Source: Bacteroidota bacterium
Lineage (GTDB): Bacteria > Bacteroidota > Bacteroidia > CAILMK01 > JACPUW01
Length of the DNA stretch: 64,000 bases
NCBI GenBank assembly: GCA_016192035.1
Contig: JACPUW010000026.1
Span: 16,779-80,778 of the forward strand
Direction: 5' to 3'
Shown piece by piece: positions 1 to 10,100 of the stretch (position 1 is its first letter; each line of letters starts with the position of its first letter). The notes beneath the pieces were generated by a model. The model was not told the DNA's origin and did not search any database. It worked only from the letters and a program-made list of their open reading frames with translations. Both the position numbers and the translations under genes were made by a program.

Positions 1-1660
1 CGGTGTTGGCTGTTTGGCCATCGCCAAAATCCCAACTCCATGAGGATATGGAGTAAAAAGTTGTATTGTAGGTAAATGACCTGTCGCTAAATTCGGTACT
101 GTCGCCTGCACACACCGTGGAATAGACAAAGCTGGCCACTGGCTCCCCTTCATCGGTTATATATATTGTATAGTCTTCTACTTCACCTATTTCTACTGTC
201 CTGTCGCATGCCTGTGGCGCAGGTTTCCACGGAGCCATATCGGCTTTAGACCCAGTGCTTACCCTCATGCGGGTAGGGCCCACATTGGCATTGGTAGGCA
301 CTTGTACCATGGCCAGCACCGGGCCGTAGGTAAAGTTGGTTGGCGAGGCGTTCGATATGCTATCGGCCAAGACCAATTCACCGGCATCATGGAAATCACC
401 ATCGGCATTAAAGTCTATCCACACCCTTGTATTAGAATTGTTTACCCCGTTTCCTATCTCCACCACCAGTTGCATGGAGTCTCCCCTGGCCACCTCCGTG
501 CTGCGGTTGGTATAGTCAGCGTATCCAGTGGTATTGTAGGTGCTGTAAAGGTTTATGTTGCCAAAATTGACCCTTCTCACATACACAAACATGCTCCTAT
601 TGCCCTTGCTTATGCAGTATCCCAAAGGACGGTCGCCAAAGGGGCTCACGGTCTTGGGCACCCTTCTGGTAATTACATGTATGCCGTTGCATCGTGCATC
701 AACCTTACTCGACAACAGGGCTGTATTGCGCACATCAAGTGCCAACCAGAAGAAGTTTGTTCCCTGCCGCAACTCCACATTAGAGCCTAGGGAAAATTCC
801 AATCCTGGGCGCGATAACGTGTCAACCAAGTTGTTAGTGGCAAATTCGGGGTTCTTTCCGGTGTAATACAGTTTTGCCTTTGCTATGTCTTTGGGGTCGG
901 TGGTACCCATAAGGCTCAGGAAGAAAGTGTCCACGGTCAATGGGCTAATCACGCCATCGGGATTGGTAGTGACATCAATGCGCAGGATTTCATTGTCATA
1001 ACTACCTATTTCTATCTCGTCGAAACTTGGGTGCGACACATCCAATGACTTGAATAACTGAATGTTTGGTTTAACAATTTCTATGGCATAATCTTGAAAG
1101 TGCTGGGCCCAATCGGCTATTTGAGCCGGAAAATTGTCAGCGCGGCTGTTGTTGCACGGGTCGGGCACCTTGTTGCCATAGAGCGTACCCACCCGCATGC
1201 GGGTAAATCCCAGTACCGCATTCTTAGGAATAGTGACCGTAAAAGAGTAGTTGTGGTTGCCCACATTGGCCACATCAGTCCTAGAGGCCACTAGTTCGGT
1301 GGACTCAAACGTCTTGTTCTGGTTGAAGTCTATCCAAACCGCAAAAGTCTGGGTATTAGCCCCATTGCCCAATGCAATATTGAGCGGGTACTTCGCTGTT
1401 TGGGTGAGACGGGCCGTATCTGAAGCCGTAAAATCGTCATACACGCCGCTGTAATACACACTGGTTGGTTCAGTAGTATTGCGGTCTATCTCACTGATAG
1501 ACACCTTCAAGAAATGGGTATAAAATGGGGTTGCTTGACCTGACGTGGGGTTTCCAAGCCCTGAATACTTGGGGGTACAGTACTTGGTTTGGGCTGTGGA
1601 GTAGAAGCTGGTACACAAGGAAGCCAAGATGATGACCAGTAGGGTTACAGTGGAGCGCAT
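1..1660 (-). CDS. Secreted GEVED/PKD-domain protein, 3' end outside the window
   Basis: This gene is absent from the ORF track because it runs off the left edge. I read it from the ATG at 1660 and saw no stop in the stretches checked at both ends (about 553 codons visible). It begins with a signal peptide (MRSTVTLLVIILASLCTS). Two copies of a GEVED-type beta-sandwich module follow, each with the VWIDFN core and the 'TRMRV' strand, and the second ends in the name-giving 'IGEVEDYTIYI'. A PKD-like 'SWDFGDGQ' strand lies at the window edge. Bacteroidota proteins of this build are normally secreted by T9SS and carry a C-terminal sorting domain, which would lie to the left and is not seen. The role is probably adhesion or an accessory to surface enzymes; no catalytic domain is visible. 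Confidence 0.85.
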   Translation of the reverse strand, partial: MRSTVTLLVIILASLCTSFYSTAQTKYCTPKYSGLGNPTSGQATPFYTHFLKVSISEIDRNTTEPTSVYYSGVYDDFTASDTARLTQTAKYPLNIALGNGANTQTFAVWIDFNQNKTFESTELVASRTDVANVGNHNYSFTVTIPKNAVLGFTRMRVGTLYGNKVPDPCNNSRADNFPAQIADWAQHFQDYAIEIVKPNIQLFKSLDVSHPSFDEIEIGSYDNEILRIDVTTNPDGVISPLTVDTFFLSLMGTTDPKDIAKAKLYYTGKNPEFATNNLVDTLSRPGLEFSLGSNVELRQGTNFFWLALDVRNTALLSSKVDARCNGIHVITRRVPKTVSPFGDRPLGYCISKGNRSMFVYVRRVNFGNINLYSTYNTTGYADYTNRSTEVARGDSMQLVVEIGNGVNNSNTRVWIDFNADGDFHDAGELVLADSISNASPTNFTYGPVLAMVQVPTNANVGPTRMRVSTGSKADMAPWKPAPQACDRTVEIGEVEDYTIYITDEGEPVASFVYSTVCAGDSTEFSDRSFTYNTTFYSISSWSWDFGDGQTANT

Positions 1661-2006
1661 AGGCGGAGATTTAGATGGCAAGGTAACAATTTTGGAATGA
1701 GGCTTCGTGTATTTTGATTTTTTGGGTATTTGTAGGAATACAATTTCCTGGATGGCCGGTCAGTGCATTGGGGGCGAGTTCCGAACACGGGTCCATTATT
1801 GTTCGGCGCACGCATATTGGCGGGAATGCGCCAGGATGAATATCTATGAATTAATGTTTTACCCAGTATAGTTTATTCAAATCACCCGGTGAGAAAGCGT
1901 TCAGCTGCCAAACCGAGTTTAGGCAAGTGGCACTTCATTGCCCGCGAACCCTTGCAGGCCAAATGGGGCAAGTCCTACATTCGCAACCAAAAGGACAACC
2001 TAAAGG
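1661..2006. other. Intergenic region between divergent genes
   Basis: About 346 bp separate the leftward GEVED gene from the rightward hisS, so promoters for both should lie here. The ORF-track line 1889-2119 overlaps hisS in another frame and has no recognisable content. I see one short inverted repeat (GGCGCA at 1805 and TGCGCC at 1827) with a 16-nt loop. I see no tRNA, T-box or other clear RNA element. Confidence 0.5.
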
Positions 2007-3374
2007 ATGACCAGTACAAATACGGCCAAGGGGACGCGCGATTTTGCAGGGGTGGAACTCTGGAAACGCAATTACCTTTTTGGGGAGATAAAAGCGGTGT
2101 TTTTAAAATACGGTTTTGAACCCCTGGAAACCCCTGCCATGGAAAACATAGAAACCCTTACCGGCAAGTATGGCGAAGAAGGTGACCAGCTGTTGTTTAG
2201 GGTATTGCGATCGGGTGATTTTCTCCAAGGGCTAGATGATGCAGGCCTGCGCAAAGAGAAACTGCGGACCATTCGGCAGGCCATAGTTGATAAAGGGTTG
2301 CGCTATGACCTAACCATACCCTTTGCCCGGTTTGTGGCCCGCTACCATGCCGAGCTGCCCATGCCATACAAACGCTATCAAATACAACCGGTGTGGCGGG
2401 CCGACCGCCCAGCCAAAGGAAGGTATAGGGAGTTTTATCAGTGTGACGCCGACGTGGCCGGAAGCACCTCCTTGCTGCTCGATTCCGAATTCATTCCCAT
2501 GGTAGATGAGGTGTTTGGGCGTTTGTCTTTGCCGCCATCCATTTTCAAAATCAATAACCGCAAAATTCTGGCAGGTATTGGTGAGTCATTGTCAGGCCAT
2601 TACAGCTTGGAGTCTCTTACCGCGTCCATAGACAAACTTGACAAGATAGGCATGGAAGGGGTGCGCAGCGAATTGATAAACAGAGGCTTTAGCAATGATG
2701 ATGTAGAAAGGATAGGACAGTTTATGGCAATAGATGGAAACAATGCAGAAAAAATGCACCGTTTGGCCCAAATGCTGCCGAGCGGAAGCTTGGGGCAAAC
2801 TGGCTTGGTTGAATTGAATGAAGTGCTTTCCTATCTTTCTAATTGCCCGCTAGATAATACTCAGGTGCAAGTGGACTTTAGCCTAGCCAGGGGGCTCAAC
2901 TACTACACGGGCACTATTTATGAAGTGGTTCTCAAGGGTATAGACATGGGTTCTGTGGCCAGTGGCGGCAGGTACGACAACCTAACCGAGGGATTTGGGG
3001 TGAAAAACCTTCCTGGGGTAGGTCTTTCATTCGGTGCAGAGCGACTTTATGACGTGATGGAAAACCTGGGCCTCTTTCCACAGGGAGTGGGCCGCCACTG
3101 CCAGTTATTGGTGATAAACCTAGATGAGAAACTCAACCCAGTTTATCTGGGGCTGGTGCAATCCCTTAGGAAGCAAGGCGTAGCCACTGAGATATACCCT
3201 GCCAAAGTCAAAATAGGGAAACAAATGAAATATGCTGAGAAAAAAGGCATTCCCTATGCATTAATTGCTGGTGAACCGGAATTTGAACAAGGGAAATACC
3301 AACTTAAAAACCTGGAAACCGGTCACCAAGAAGCATTTGATTTACCCACACTCATCCATCAACTTACGGCATGA
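2007..3374 (+). CDS. hisS: Histidine--tRNA ligase
   Basis: Cytoplasmic class II aminoacyl-tRNA synthetase that charges tRNA-His using ATP. The 455-residue length is normal for the family. Motif 2 is visible at about residues 129-150 (RADRPAKGRYREFYQCDADV), the histidine-binding HisA block at about 293 (ARGLNYYTGTIYE), and motif 3 at about 318-350 (SGGRYDNLTEGF, then GLSFGAERLYDVM). An anticodon-binding domain fills the C-terminal ~90 residues. The ATG at 2007 has an 'aaagg' a few bases upstream and gives the expected 'TAKGTRDF' N-terminus. The stop overlaps the ATG of hutH (ATGA), so the two genes are probably co-translated. Confidence 0.96.
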   Translation: MTSTNTAKGTRDFAGVELWKRNYLFGEIKAVFLKYGFEPLETPAMENIETLTGKYGEEGDQLLFRVLRSGDFLQGLDDAGLRKEKLRTIRQAIVDKGLRYDLTIPFARFVARYHAELPMPYKRYQIQPVWRADRPAKGRYREFYQCDADVAGSTSLLLDSEFIPMVDEVFGRLSLPPSIFKINNRKILAGIGESLSGHYSLESLTASIDKLDKIGMEGVRSELINRGFSNDDVERIGQFMAIDGNNAEKMHRLAQMLPSGSLGQTGLVELNEVLSYLSNCPLDNTQVQVDFSLARGLNYYTGTIYEVVLKGIDMGSVASGGRYDNLTEGFGVKNLPGVGLSFGAERLYDVMENLGLFPQGVGRHCQLLVINLDEKLNPVYLGLVQSLRKQGVATEIYPAKVKIGKQMKYAEKKGIPYALIAGEPEFEQGKYQLKNLETGHQEAFDLPTLIHQLTA

Positions 3375-4876
3375 AAACAGGGGGTTTTTCCATAGGCAAT
3401 GCCCACTTGGGGCTAGTGCATCTTTACCAAATACTCCAAAGCGAATCACCGATTACTATTGATCCCCAGCTTGTTGAGAAGGTAATGGCTAATCGCCAAT
3501 TTCTGGAGGCATTGCTTGCCACCGAAAGCAAGACCATATATGGTATCAATACAGGATTTGGTTCCTTGTGCAATACGGCCATACCAAGCCATGAGCTTGA
3601 CGAATTGCAGGTTAACCTTGTGAGGTCACACGCCTGTGGAGCGGGACAAACGGTGGACAATGAAATAGTGCGCCTAATGCTTTTTCTCAAGGCCAAATCA
3701 TTGGCCAAAGGTTATTCAGGTGTTAGGATTGATGTTATCCATGCTTTGATTGCCTTTTGTAATCGCGGCATATATCCACAGGTTTTCAAACAAGGCTCCC
3801 TGGGTGCTTCAGGAGATCTAGCCCCGCTGGCCCATTTGAGCTTACCCTTACTTGGCGAAGGAATGGCTGCTTATAAGAACAAGTTATACAGCGCCCAAGA
3901 CCTCTTGCCCGAGCTGGGTATGCACCCGCTCACGCTCAAAATGAAAGAAGGCTTGGCATTGCTGAATGGCACCCAGTTTATGCTGGCGCATTTGTGCCAC
4001 TGCCTTATGCATGGCTTTATGCTGTGGCATGCCGCACATCATATCGCAGCCGTATCACTCGAAGCGTTCAATGGCAGCCTGGGCCCCTTTCACGAAGGCA
4101 TTGGCGCCGTGCGGCCACATGCAGGACAGGTCAAGAGCGCTGCCTTGATGCGCAATATACTTGGCAGCAGCGGCCTAGGGCAGTGGCCGGGCAAGGCAGT
4201 GCAGGATCCATATAGTTTTAGGTGCATACCCCAGGTACATGGGGCGGTATATACCACGTTGGAGCATTGCCGTATGGTAGCTGAGGTGGAAATGAATGCC
4301 ACCACCGACAATCCCATCGTGCTCCACGAACATGGGGCAGTACTATCGGGCGGCAACTTTCACGGCGAAGAATTGGCTTTTGCGCTTGATTTCCTAGCAA
4401 TCGCCCTTAGTGAGCTGGCCAATATCTCGGAGCGCCGACAGTATTTATTGATCAGTGGGTCAAGGGGATTGAATCCTTATTTGAGCCCAGCTCCCGGCAC
4501 TCGCAGCGGGTATATGATTCCGCAGTACACCGCCGCCTCTATCGTGAGCCAAAACAAGCAACTCTGCGCCCCGGCAAGCGTAGATTCCATCCCTTCGTCA
4601 AACGGGCAAGAAGACCATGTGAGCATGGGGGCCAATGCAGCCACAAAATGCGCAGAAGTACTTGAAAACGTGGGCACCGTGCTGGGAATAGAGCTTATGC
4701 TGGCAGCCCAGGCATGGGAAATGAGGAAAGAAGGGCCTAAATCAGTAGTCACTACTAAGTTGGTTCAGGATTTCCGACAAGTAGTGCCACAGCTCACGGA
4801 AGATCGGGTGCTGGCACCCGACATTAGGAAGAGCAAGGAGTTTGTATCACAGCACTTTACCCCTTTGTTCGGCTAG
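3371..4876 (+). CDS. hutH: Histidine ammonia-lyase
   Basis: Catalyses the non-oxidative deamination of L-histidine to trans-urocanate and ammonia, the first step of histidine breakdown. The self-forming MIO cofactor triad Ala-Ser-Gly is visible at about residues 145-147 (GASGDLAPLAHL). The selectivity positions favour histidine over phenylalanine or tyrosine: 'VRSHACGAG' near residue 80 and the Glu in 'SSNGQEDHVSMG'. At 501 aa it has full family length. It overlaps hisS by 4 nt, and hutU/hutI are not in this window, which is unusual because hutH normally sits with them. Its 3' end overlaps the convergent lgt gene by 20 bp. Confidence 0.94.
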   Translation: MKTGGFSIGNAHLGLVHLYQILQSESPITIDPQLVEKVMANRQFLEALLATESKTIYGINTGFGSLCNTAIPSHELDELQVNLVRSHACGAGQTVDNEIVRLMLFLKAKSLAKGYSGVRIDVIHALIAFCNRGIYPQVFKQGSLGASGDLAPLAHLSLPLLGEGMAAYKNKLYSAQDLLPELGMHPLTLKMKEGLALLNGTQFMLAHLCHCLMHGFMLWHAAHHIAAVSLEAFNGSLGPFHEGIGAVRPHAGQVKSAALMRNILGSSGLGQWPGKAVQDPYSFRCIPQVHGAVYTTLEHCRMVAEVEMNATTDNPIVLHEHGAVLSGGNFHGEELAFALDFLAIALSELANISERRQYLLISGSRGLNPYLSPAPGTRSGYMIPQYTAASIVSQNKQLCAPASVDSIPSSNGQEDHVSMGANAATKCAEVLENVGTVLGIELMLAAQAWEMRKEGPKSVVTTKLVQDFRQVVPQLTEDRVLAPDIRKSKEFVSQHFTPLFG

Positions 4877-5984
4877 GGAGCCAGGTTCGGGCCATTAGCC
4901 ATAAACCTATGGCAATAAAGGGAATGCTTAAGTTTTGGCCCATATTGAGTGCCAGACCGCTCTCAAAGTCCACCTGATTTTCTTTGATAAACTCAATAAA
5001 AAACCTGGCGGAGAACAAACCTATCAGGAACAACCCAAAGATGAAGCCTTCTTTTAGGGAGTTGCCGTAGCGATGATATACCCATAGCAAGAGGAAAAAC
5101 AAGAGAAGATAGGAAACAGCTTCATAAAGTTGGGCTGGGTGCCGAGGAAGGCCAAGCACGGTCAGGTTAACCGAAATAAGCCCATCTTCCACGGCTTGTA
5201 CTTCATAGGGTTGAAAATTGTCTATATAGGTATTGCGGTCTGCGTCATATGTGGTGTTAAACACATAGTTGAGGTTGTATAGAATGAAGTTTTCCAAGTC
5301 TTCCTTCTCTCCCACATAGTTTAGCTTCAAATCATACTCTTGGTACACCTGGTTGTTCATTACCTGTGTGTCACCCTTAGAATCAAAAGAATACGACGAC
5401 AATCCAGGGCCTTGATCCACTAAATAAGAGTTCAAGCGGTCCAGAGGGTAGTAAGCGAATACCACGCCGGTGGAAGCATCGGTAGGAGTCCCCACAATTT
5501 CGGAGTTGGCAAAATTGCCCATACGCACAAACATGCCCCCCAGGGCTACCACAATCACCAGTCGGTCCACCAACCACAAATAGGATTTCTGAATCTTCGC
5601 CTTGCGGATGAAAAGAAATAGGGCAATCAAGATACCAATGGCAGCGCCATGGCTGGCCAACCCACCTTCCCTGATATTTAGTATGCTAAGTGGGTTGTCA
5701 AAATACCCTTTAACCAACACGTTTCCTAGTTCGTCCACCTCGTTCCACCAAGGGCCATAAAACAATACATGCCCCAAACGAGCCCCCAGCAGGGTGGCAA
5801 TAATGACAAACCATGACAGGGTATCCAGGGATTTCTCCGACTGCTTTTCCTTGAGCCATATACGCCTAAAGACTAGGTAGCCCGCATAGAAGGCCAGGGC
5901 AAATAAAAGACCGTACCACCTGGGTGCCAACATGGGCAAGTGGACAATCTCAGGATCGGGGTGCCAGGTGATATAGAGCAGCAT
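4857..5984 (-). CDS. lgt: Prolipoprotein diacylglyceryl transferase
   Basis: Inner-membrane enzyme that moves a diacylglyceryl group from phosphatidylglycerol onto the lipobox cysteine of prolipoproteins. Hallmarks are 'PRWYGLLFALAF' in the first membrane helix, 'REGGLASHGAAIG' and the signature 'VRMGNFANSEIVG' mid-protein, then 'LPRHPAQLYEA' near the C-terminus. At 375 aa it is about 90 residues longer than the enterobacterial form. The extra length is a hydrophilic insert between the signature and 'HPAQLYE', as I recall for other Bacteroidota Lgt proteins. It starts 3 nt after the stop of a small lipoprotein gene, so it is likely co-transcribed with one of its own substrates. Confidence 0.95.
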   Translation of the reverse strand: MLLYITWHPDPEIVHLPMLAPRWYGLLFALAFYAGYLVFRRIWLKEKQSEKSLDTLSWFVIIATLLGARLGHVLFYGPWWNEVDELGNVLVKGYFDNPLSILNIREGGLASHGAAIGILIALFLFIRKAKIQKSYLWLVDRLVIVVALGGMFVRMGNFANSEIVGTPTDASTGVVFAYYPLDRLNSYLVDQGPGLSSYSFDSKGDTQVMNNQVYQEYDLKLNYVGEKEDLENFILYNLNYVFNTTYDADRNTYIDNFQPYEVQAVEDGLISVNLTVLGLPRHPAQLYEAVSYLLLFFLLLWVYHRYGNSLKEGFIFGLFLIGLFSARFFIEFIKENQVDFESGLALNMGQNLSIPFIAIGLWLMARTWLPSRTKG

Positions 5985-5987
5985 AGC

Positions 5988-6554
5988 CTATTGATGCGCG
6001 TTCACGTCGCCCGCCTCATTCATGGCTCCGTCCACATGGGGAGCGGCCTTCATGAGCTCTTCTATAATGGGCGTTTCAATCTTGGCCTTCTGCAATTCAG
6101 CCAGCAACTTTTGATAGCTGTTCAAATACAATTGGCCTTGGTTTCTCAGCTCATCAATGTGCATGAGACTATTTTTTCTAACTTCATCTTTTGATGTAGC
6201 GTTTGATAGGCTGTTCAGCATTTTGTCAACAAACATGTTGCGCTCCATATCATAGTGGTTCTTGGTTTGAAGTAGCTCCATCATAGCGTTTGAAACCCCC
6301 TGATATTTAGTCCTTAACTCTGCATTTTCCATAAAATATACCTCATTGATCATGATGGTAAGCTCAGGTAGGCGCGATTCAAATTGGTGAATTTGTGAAT
6401 TTGATTCTTCCCGCATTTTCTGCAGCTCATCCACCAGGGCTTGATCTAAGAGCTTGGCTGCGTGTACAGACGATACGCTGCTCTCTTTACTGTTGCAAGA
6501 AAAAATTGAAAAAGAGATGATTAACAAAAAAACATAGGTTACGAATTGGTTCAT
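5988..6554 (-). CDS. Small hypothetical lipoprotein, coiled-coil rich
   Basis: I place the start at the ATG at 6554 rather than the ORF-track start at 6692, because it opens directly into a lipoprotein signal peptide (MNQFVTYVFLLIISFSIFSC) whose cysteine sits in an 'IFSC' lipobox. The mature protein, about 165 residues, is charged and mostly helical, with Glu/Lys/Gln heptad-like stretches. I recognise no domain. It should be lipidated, possibly by the Lgt encoded 3 nt downstream. The function is unknown; a periplasm-facing structural or assembly role is only a guess. Confidence 0.75.
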   Translation of the reverse strand: MNQFVTYVFLLIISFSIFSCNSKESSVSSVHAAKLLDQALVDELQKMREESNSQIHQFESRLPELTIMINEVYFMENAELRTKYQGVSNAMMELLQTKNHYDMERNMFVDKMLNSLSNATSKDEVRKNSLMHIDELRNQGQLYLNSYQKLLAELQKAKIETPIIEELMKAAPHVDGAMNEAGDVNAHQ

Positions 6555-7141
6555 TTGATTGTCTATTAAAACGGGGTTCAAATATAGGCCCCACCTAAGG
6601 TGCTTGGAATTGCCCTGGGGTACCATTGAAATTGGATTTACCACTAAGTCCCCTTGATGGGCCAATTCTACCCATGCGTCCTTTCCGTTCAATTAGGATT
6701 CGTATGACCAACACACTTAAAACCAATTCATAGTGCCAAATTGCGCACTATAGTGGCTTTCTGTGTATAAACAAGTCCATTCAAATAGGGAGGCCGGTTT
6801 GTGTGTAGCAAGACATATCCTAGTGTGCCATAACGGGTTTTCCTTATCAAGTTCAATATTTAGCGTGAAAGCACAGCATGCGCCTAACCCTTTCGGGGGC
6901 ATGGCCCATAATCTGGTGATTTATTGGTCTGCACTCCCATTTCGATAACAAAGCCACCATTACCCTATGTATAAGCACAATGGATCCAATGAGGTCCAAG
7001 CACATCAAAGGGAATTTGTTTGCTTATCAAGCATAAAACACCTACCACCGAATCAAAGCCAAGTGGTTTGCGGACATGATGCCCACCCCATGTTGGCAAT
7101 TCAAATACATGAAGTTAACCCCATTAGCAAGGGAAATCATT
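6555..7141. other. Intergenic region without a convincing gene
   Basis: About 590 bp lie between the lipoprotein gene and the end of the giant PKD protein. The ORF-track lines here (61-66 aa on both strands) overlap each other and show no domain, signal peptide or biased codon use. There is one 7-bp inverted repeat (ATAGTGC at 6730, GCACTAT at 6745). The region could be decayed coding DNA, but I cannot name a parent gene. Confidence 0.5.
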
Positions 7142-10100
7142 CTACTCCTTGGCCACGGTCTGTGTAAGTGTTTCTCCTTCTTTGTCCACCAGTGCCGCTA
7201 GGTATAGGCCCTTGGGCAGGGCATGGCCAAATGAAACCGTGCCACCTTGCCCCAGTTCTAGTGTTTCCACCTCGCGTCCCTGGGCATCATACAGCCGCAG
7301 GACAAGATACCCCATGGATGGGGGGCATAGCAGGTTAAACGCCCCGCTTGACGGGTTGGGGAATATGGCCGGCATGGCCATTCCCTCAGATTTGGACAAG
7401 CCTACCGGTGTAGCCTCTATGGCATCGGGAAAAGTGGCCTCGTCCGAACAGTACCCCGTGCCGTCGGTCGAAATCAACCTTACGGTGTACTTGCCTATGT
7501 TTTGATAGGTATAAACCGGGGTGTCCAGGTTGCTGTAGTCGCCGGTGCCAAAAAACCACTTGTGGTACACTCCACCGGTACCCGTGGGCCTGAAGTGTAC
7601 GGTTAGCGGCGCCGCGCCCTTTGACGGGCTGGCAGCATAGGCCACCTCTACCCGGTCGCCCACATAGATCACCAGGGTATCGGCCCCTGTGCAGCCATAG
7701 GCATTGGTGGCCGACAGGCCATAGTGGTACTCGCCGCGCGGGTCGAGTGGATAGAACGCCGTAAGGGGCTGGCCGCCAACCACCCTGTGCCCGGTCCAAC
7801 TGCCCTTGGCCGATTTGCGGAGCGGGTGCTCAAAGGTATCTGTCCCAAGGCACAGCACCGTGTCGTCGCCCGCATATACCGTTGGAAGGCTTATGGTCCT
7901 TACGTGCGTTTGGCCCTCCTTGTGGCAAGAGCCGGAACTTACCTTCTTTGTGAGCGCGTGTACCGTGCCGCTGGCGCGGTCGGGGTTAAAATAATAGTAG
8001 CCGCCCTTTTCTACCACCCCTGGCCCGCTCCATTCCGTGTTCGGCCTCTGGCCGTCAAGCGCCAGCTCCGCATGTGCACAGGCATGGAGGGAGTCCTTGA
8101 TGTTGGGCTGTATCCCCCCTCCGCTGCCCACGCGCACCATCACATCTGCGCCCATGACGTAACAGTGCGTAACGGTATAGGGCGCCTTGGGCTTATACGC
8201 AAAGTAGTACGTGGACGTGTCGCCCTTGCCAAAGACCACCTGTGATGGGGTGCCGTTGTCAACCGTCACACCCCCGTAGCGCTCCTCCCAGTAGCCCGGC
8301 AACAACATCTTCTTGAACACAAAGGTATCGCCCGTGCACAGCGAGGTATCTACCCTTAGGGATACCAGGTAAGTATCGGCCACCGAAACATAGAAACTCT
8401 TGTAAGACACGCACTGGCCGTTGCCAAACTTGCCCATCAACAGGTAGTTGCCAGGTTGTTTCCCGTCCGTGTCGAAGTAGAACGCCGTGTCGGCATCTAC
8501 TACGCCACCGGTCCAGGACAGGGCCACCGGGCTGGTGACGATGGCCTCCAGGCCCGAACCCAGGCACATGGCCTTTGAGGGGCTGCCCAGGGTGATGGGA
8601 AAGGAACCCTTGTACCTCACCAACATGTTGAACGCGTCCTTGCAATAGTTGCTGTCGGTCATGCTGCCGCTTATGTATTGCTTGGGCTGCAGCTTGGACA
8701 GGTCTATGTGGTACTGGCCCTTCTTGACAAACAGCAGCTTCTTGCCGCCCGAAAAACGGATGGAACGGTAACCGCCTATGGGCAGCGCCGTGTCCCGCTC
8801 GCTGGAGCACAAGGAGATGCTGTCGGCTGACCAGTTAATGGAATTTACACCTCCTGTTATTATGTACAAATTAGCACTATCTGAGCAATATGCATTAGAT
8901 GAAATGGCCTTAATGGGATAAATAGCGGCAGGATTGTTTGGCAAAAAAAACAACGCTTGGCCTTTTACCACTCCTGGGCCACTCCAAATTGTACTGGATG
9001 TACTGCTCCGAAGTGGTATGGTATCATGGGAGGTACAAGTGAAGATGGTATCGTCTAACAAGGACCAATATGGCATTTTAGACCATAGGAGTGAAAAATC
9101 TTCCTGAAAACACTCCCCATCCCTTTTAAGCCATTGGACATATGAGTACTTCCCTTCTAATTTTCCTTTATTGGCAAAAGACTTAACCCATTGACCATTG
9201 TTAAGCCAACTATTTCCCGCAGGCCCTACGGGCAGCTTAAACCGTTTTATAGAATCAGTGCACAATACTGTATCATTCAAATAATTAATACTCTGATTGG
9301 TCACCTGCTTAAGCTCAATTTCATGCGTGAAGCTACATTGTAGGGTATCAGTAGCCGTTATTCGAATTCGACGTATAAATGGTTGTGCATACAATGTGTC
9401 TTCTAATTTGATATTGTCAGATTTGTATAAGCGCTTTAGGTGGGTGTCGTACCATTGATAACTGAGCTTTCCTGTTCCGCCACTAGCGACTATTGTATCA
9501 AGATATGGTTCTCCTGAGCAGATAAATGAGTCGTGTGGATTAGCAAATTTTATTGAAGAGCTACTTTTAGGAATAGTATAAACCTTGCTATCATAAACCC
9601 AACAGGTTGAATTATAGTAGGCAAAGGTGATTAGCTGCGTATCCCCAAAAGTAGGGTTCATGGCGTAAGTAAGGGTTCTATCAGCAACAATGTTGCTGTC
9701 AACCAACCATCTATAATTTTTTACTTTTGTCGTATTCAGCCCTGATGCGCTTATTATACGTACCGGACAACTACTATTTGTCAATGAATCTGATAAGGTC
9801 ACGTTGTACGTAGGCGGCTGTTTAATGTACACCGTGATCCGCTTGGAGCTCTTTGCCGCCACCGGGCAGGTATTGTCGCTCACCTCGAAATCGAAAAATA
9901 GTGGGGAATTGGCGTATTCTGCATCGCTTACCGTGAACGAAACAACCCCCTGTGGCCTGTTTGTGGTGTCACTGCTAACGGTAAACTTGGCTCCGGGAAC
10001 CGGGCTTGACAAGAGCCTTAGGGATAGGGAATCACGGGAGTTTGAATCGCTGGTGCACACCGAAAAGCTTACCGTGCTGCCCTTGCAGGCCGTGAGCGTG

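Noticed and set aside
302-866. Plus-strand ORFs over the first kilobase
   Set aside because: The minus strand carries a clear GEVED/PKD protein over the same DNA.
1805-1832. GGCGCA/TGCGCC inverted repeat upstream of hisS as a riboswitch or T-box
   Set aside because: Stem of only six pairs with a long loop, no T-box motif, and T-boxes are not expected in this phylum.
6693-7141. Small ORFs on both strands as genes
   Set aside because: They overlap each other and lack domains or signal peptides; one 7-bp inverted repeat was not enough to call a feature.
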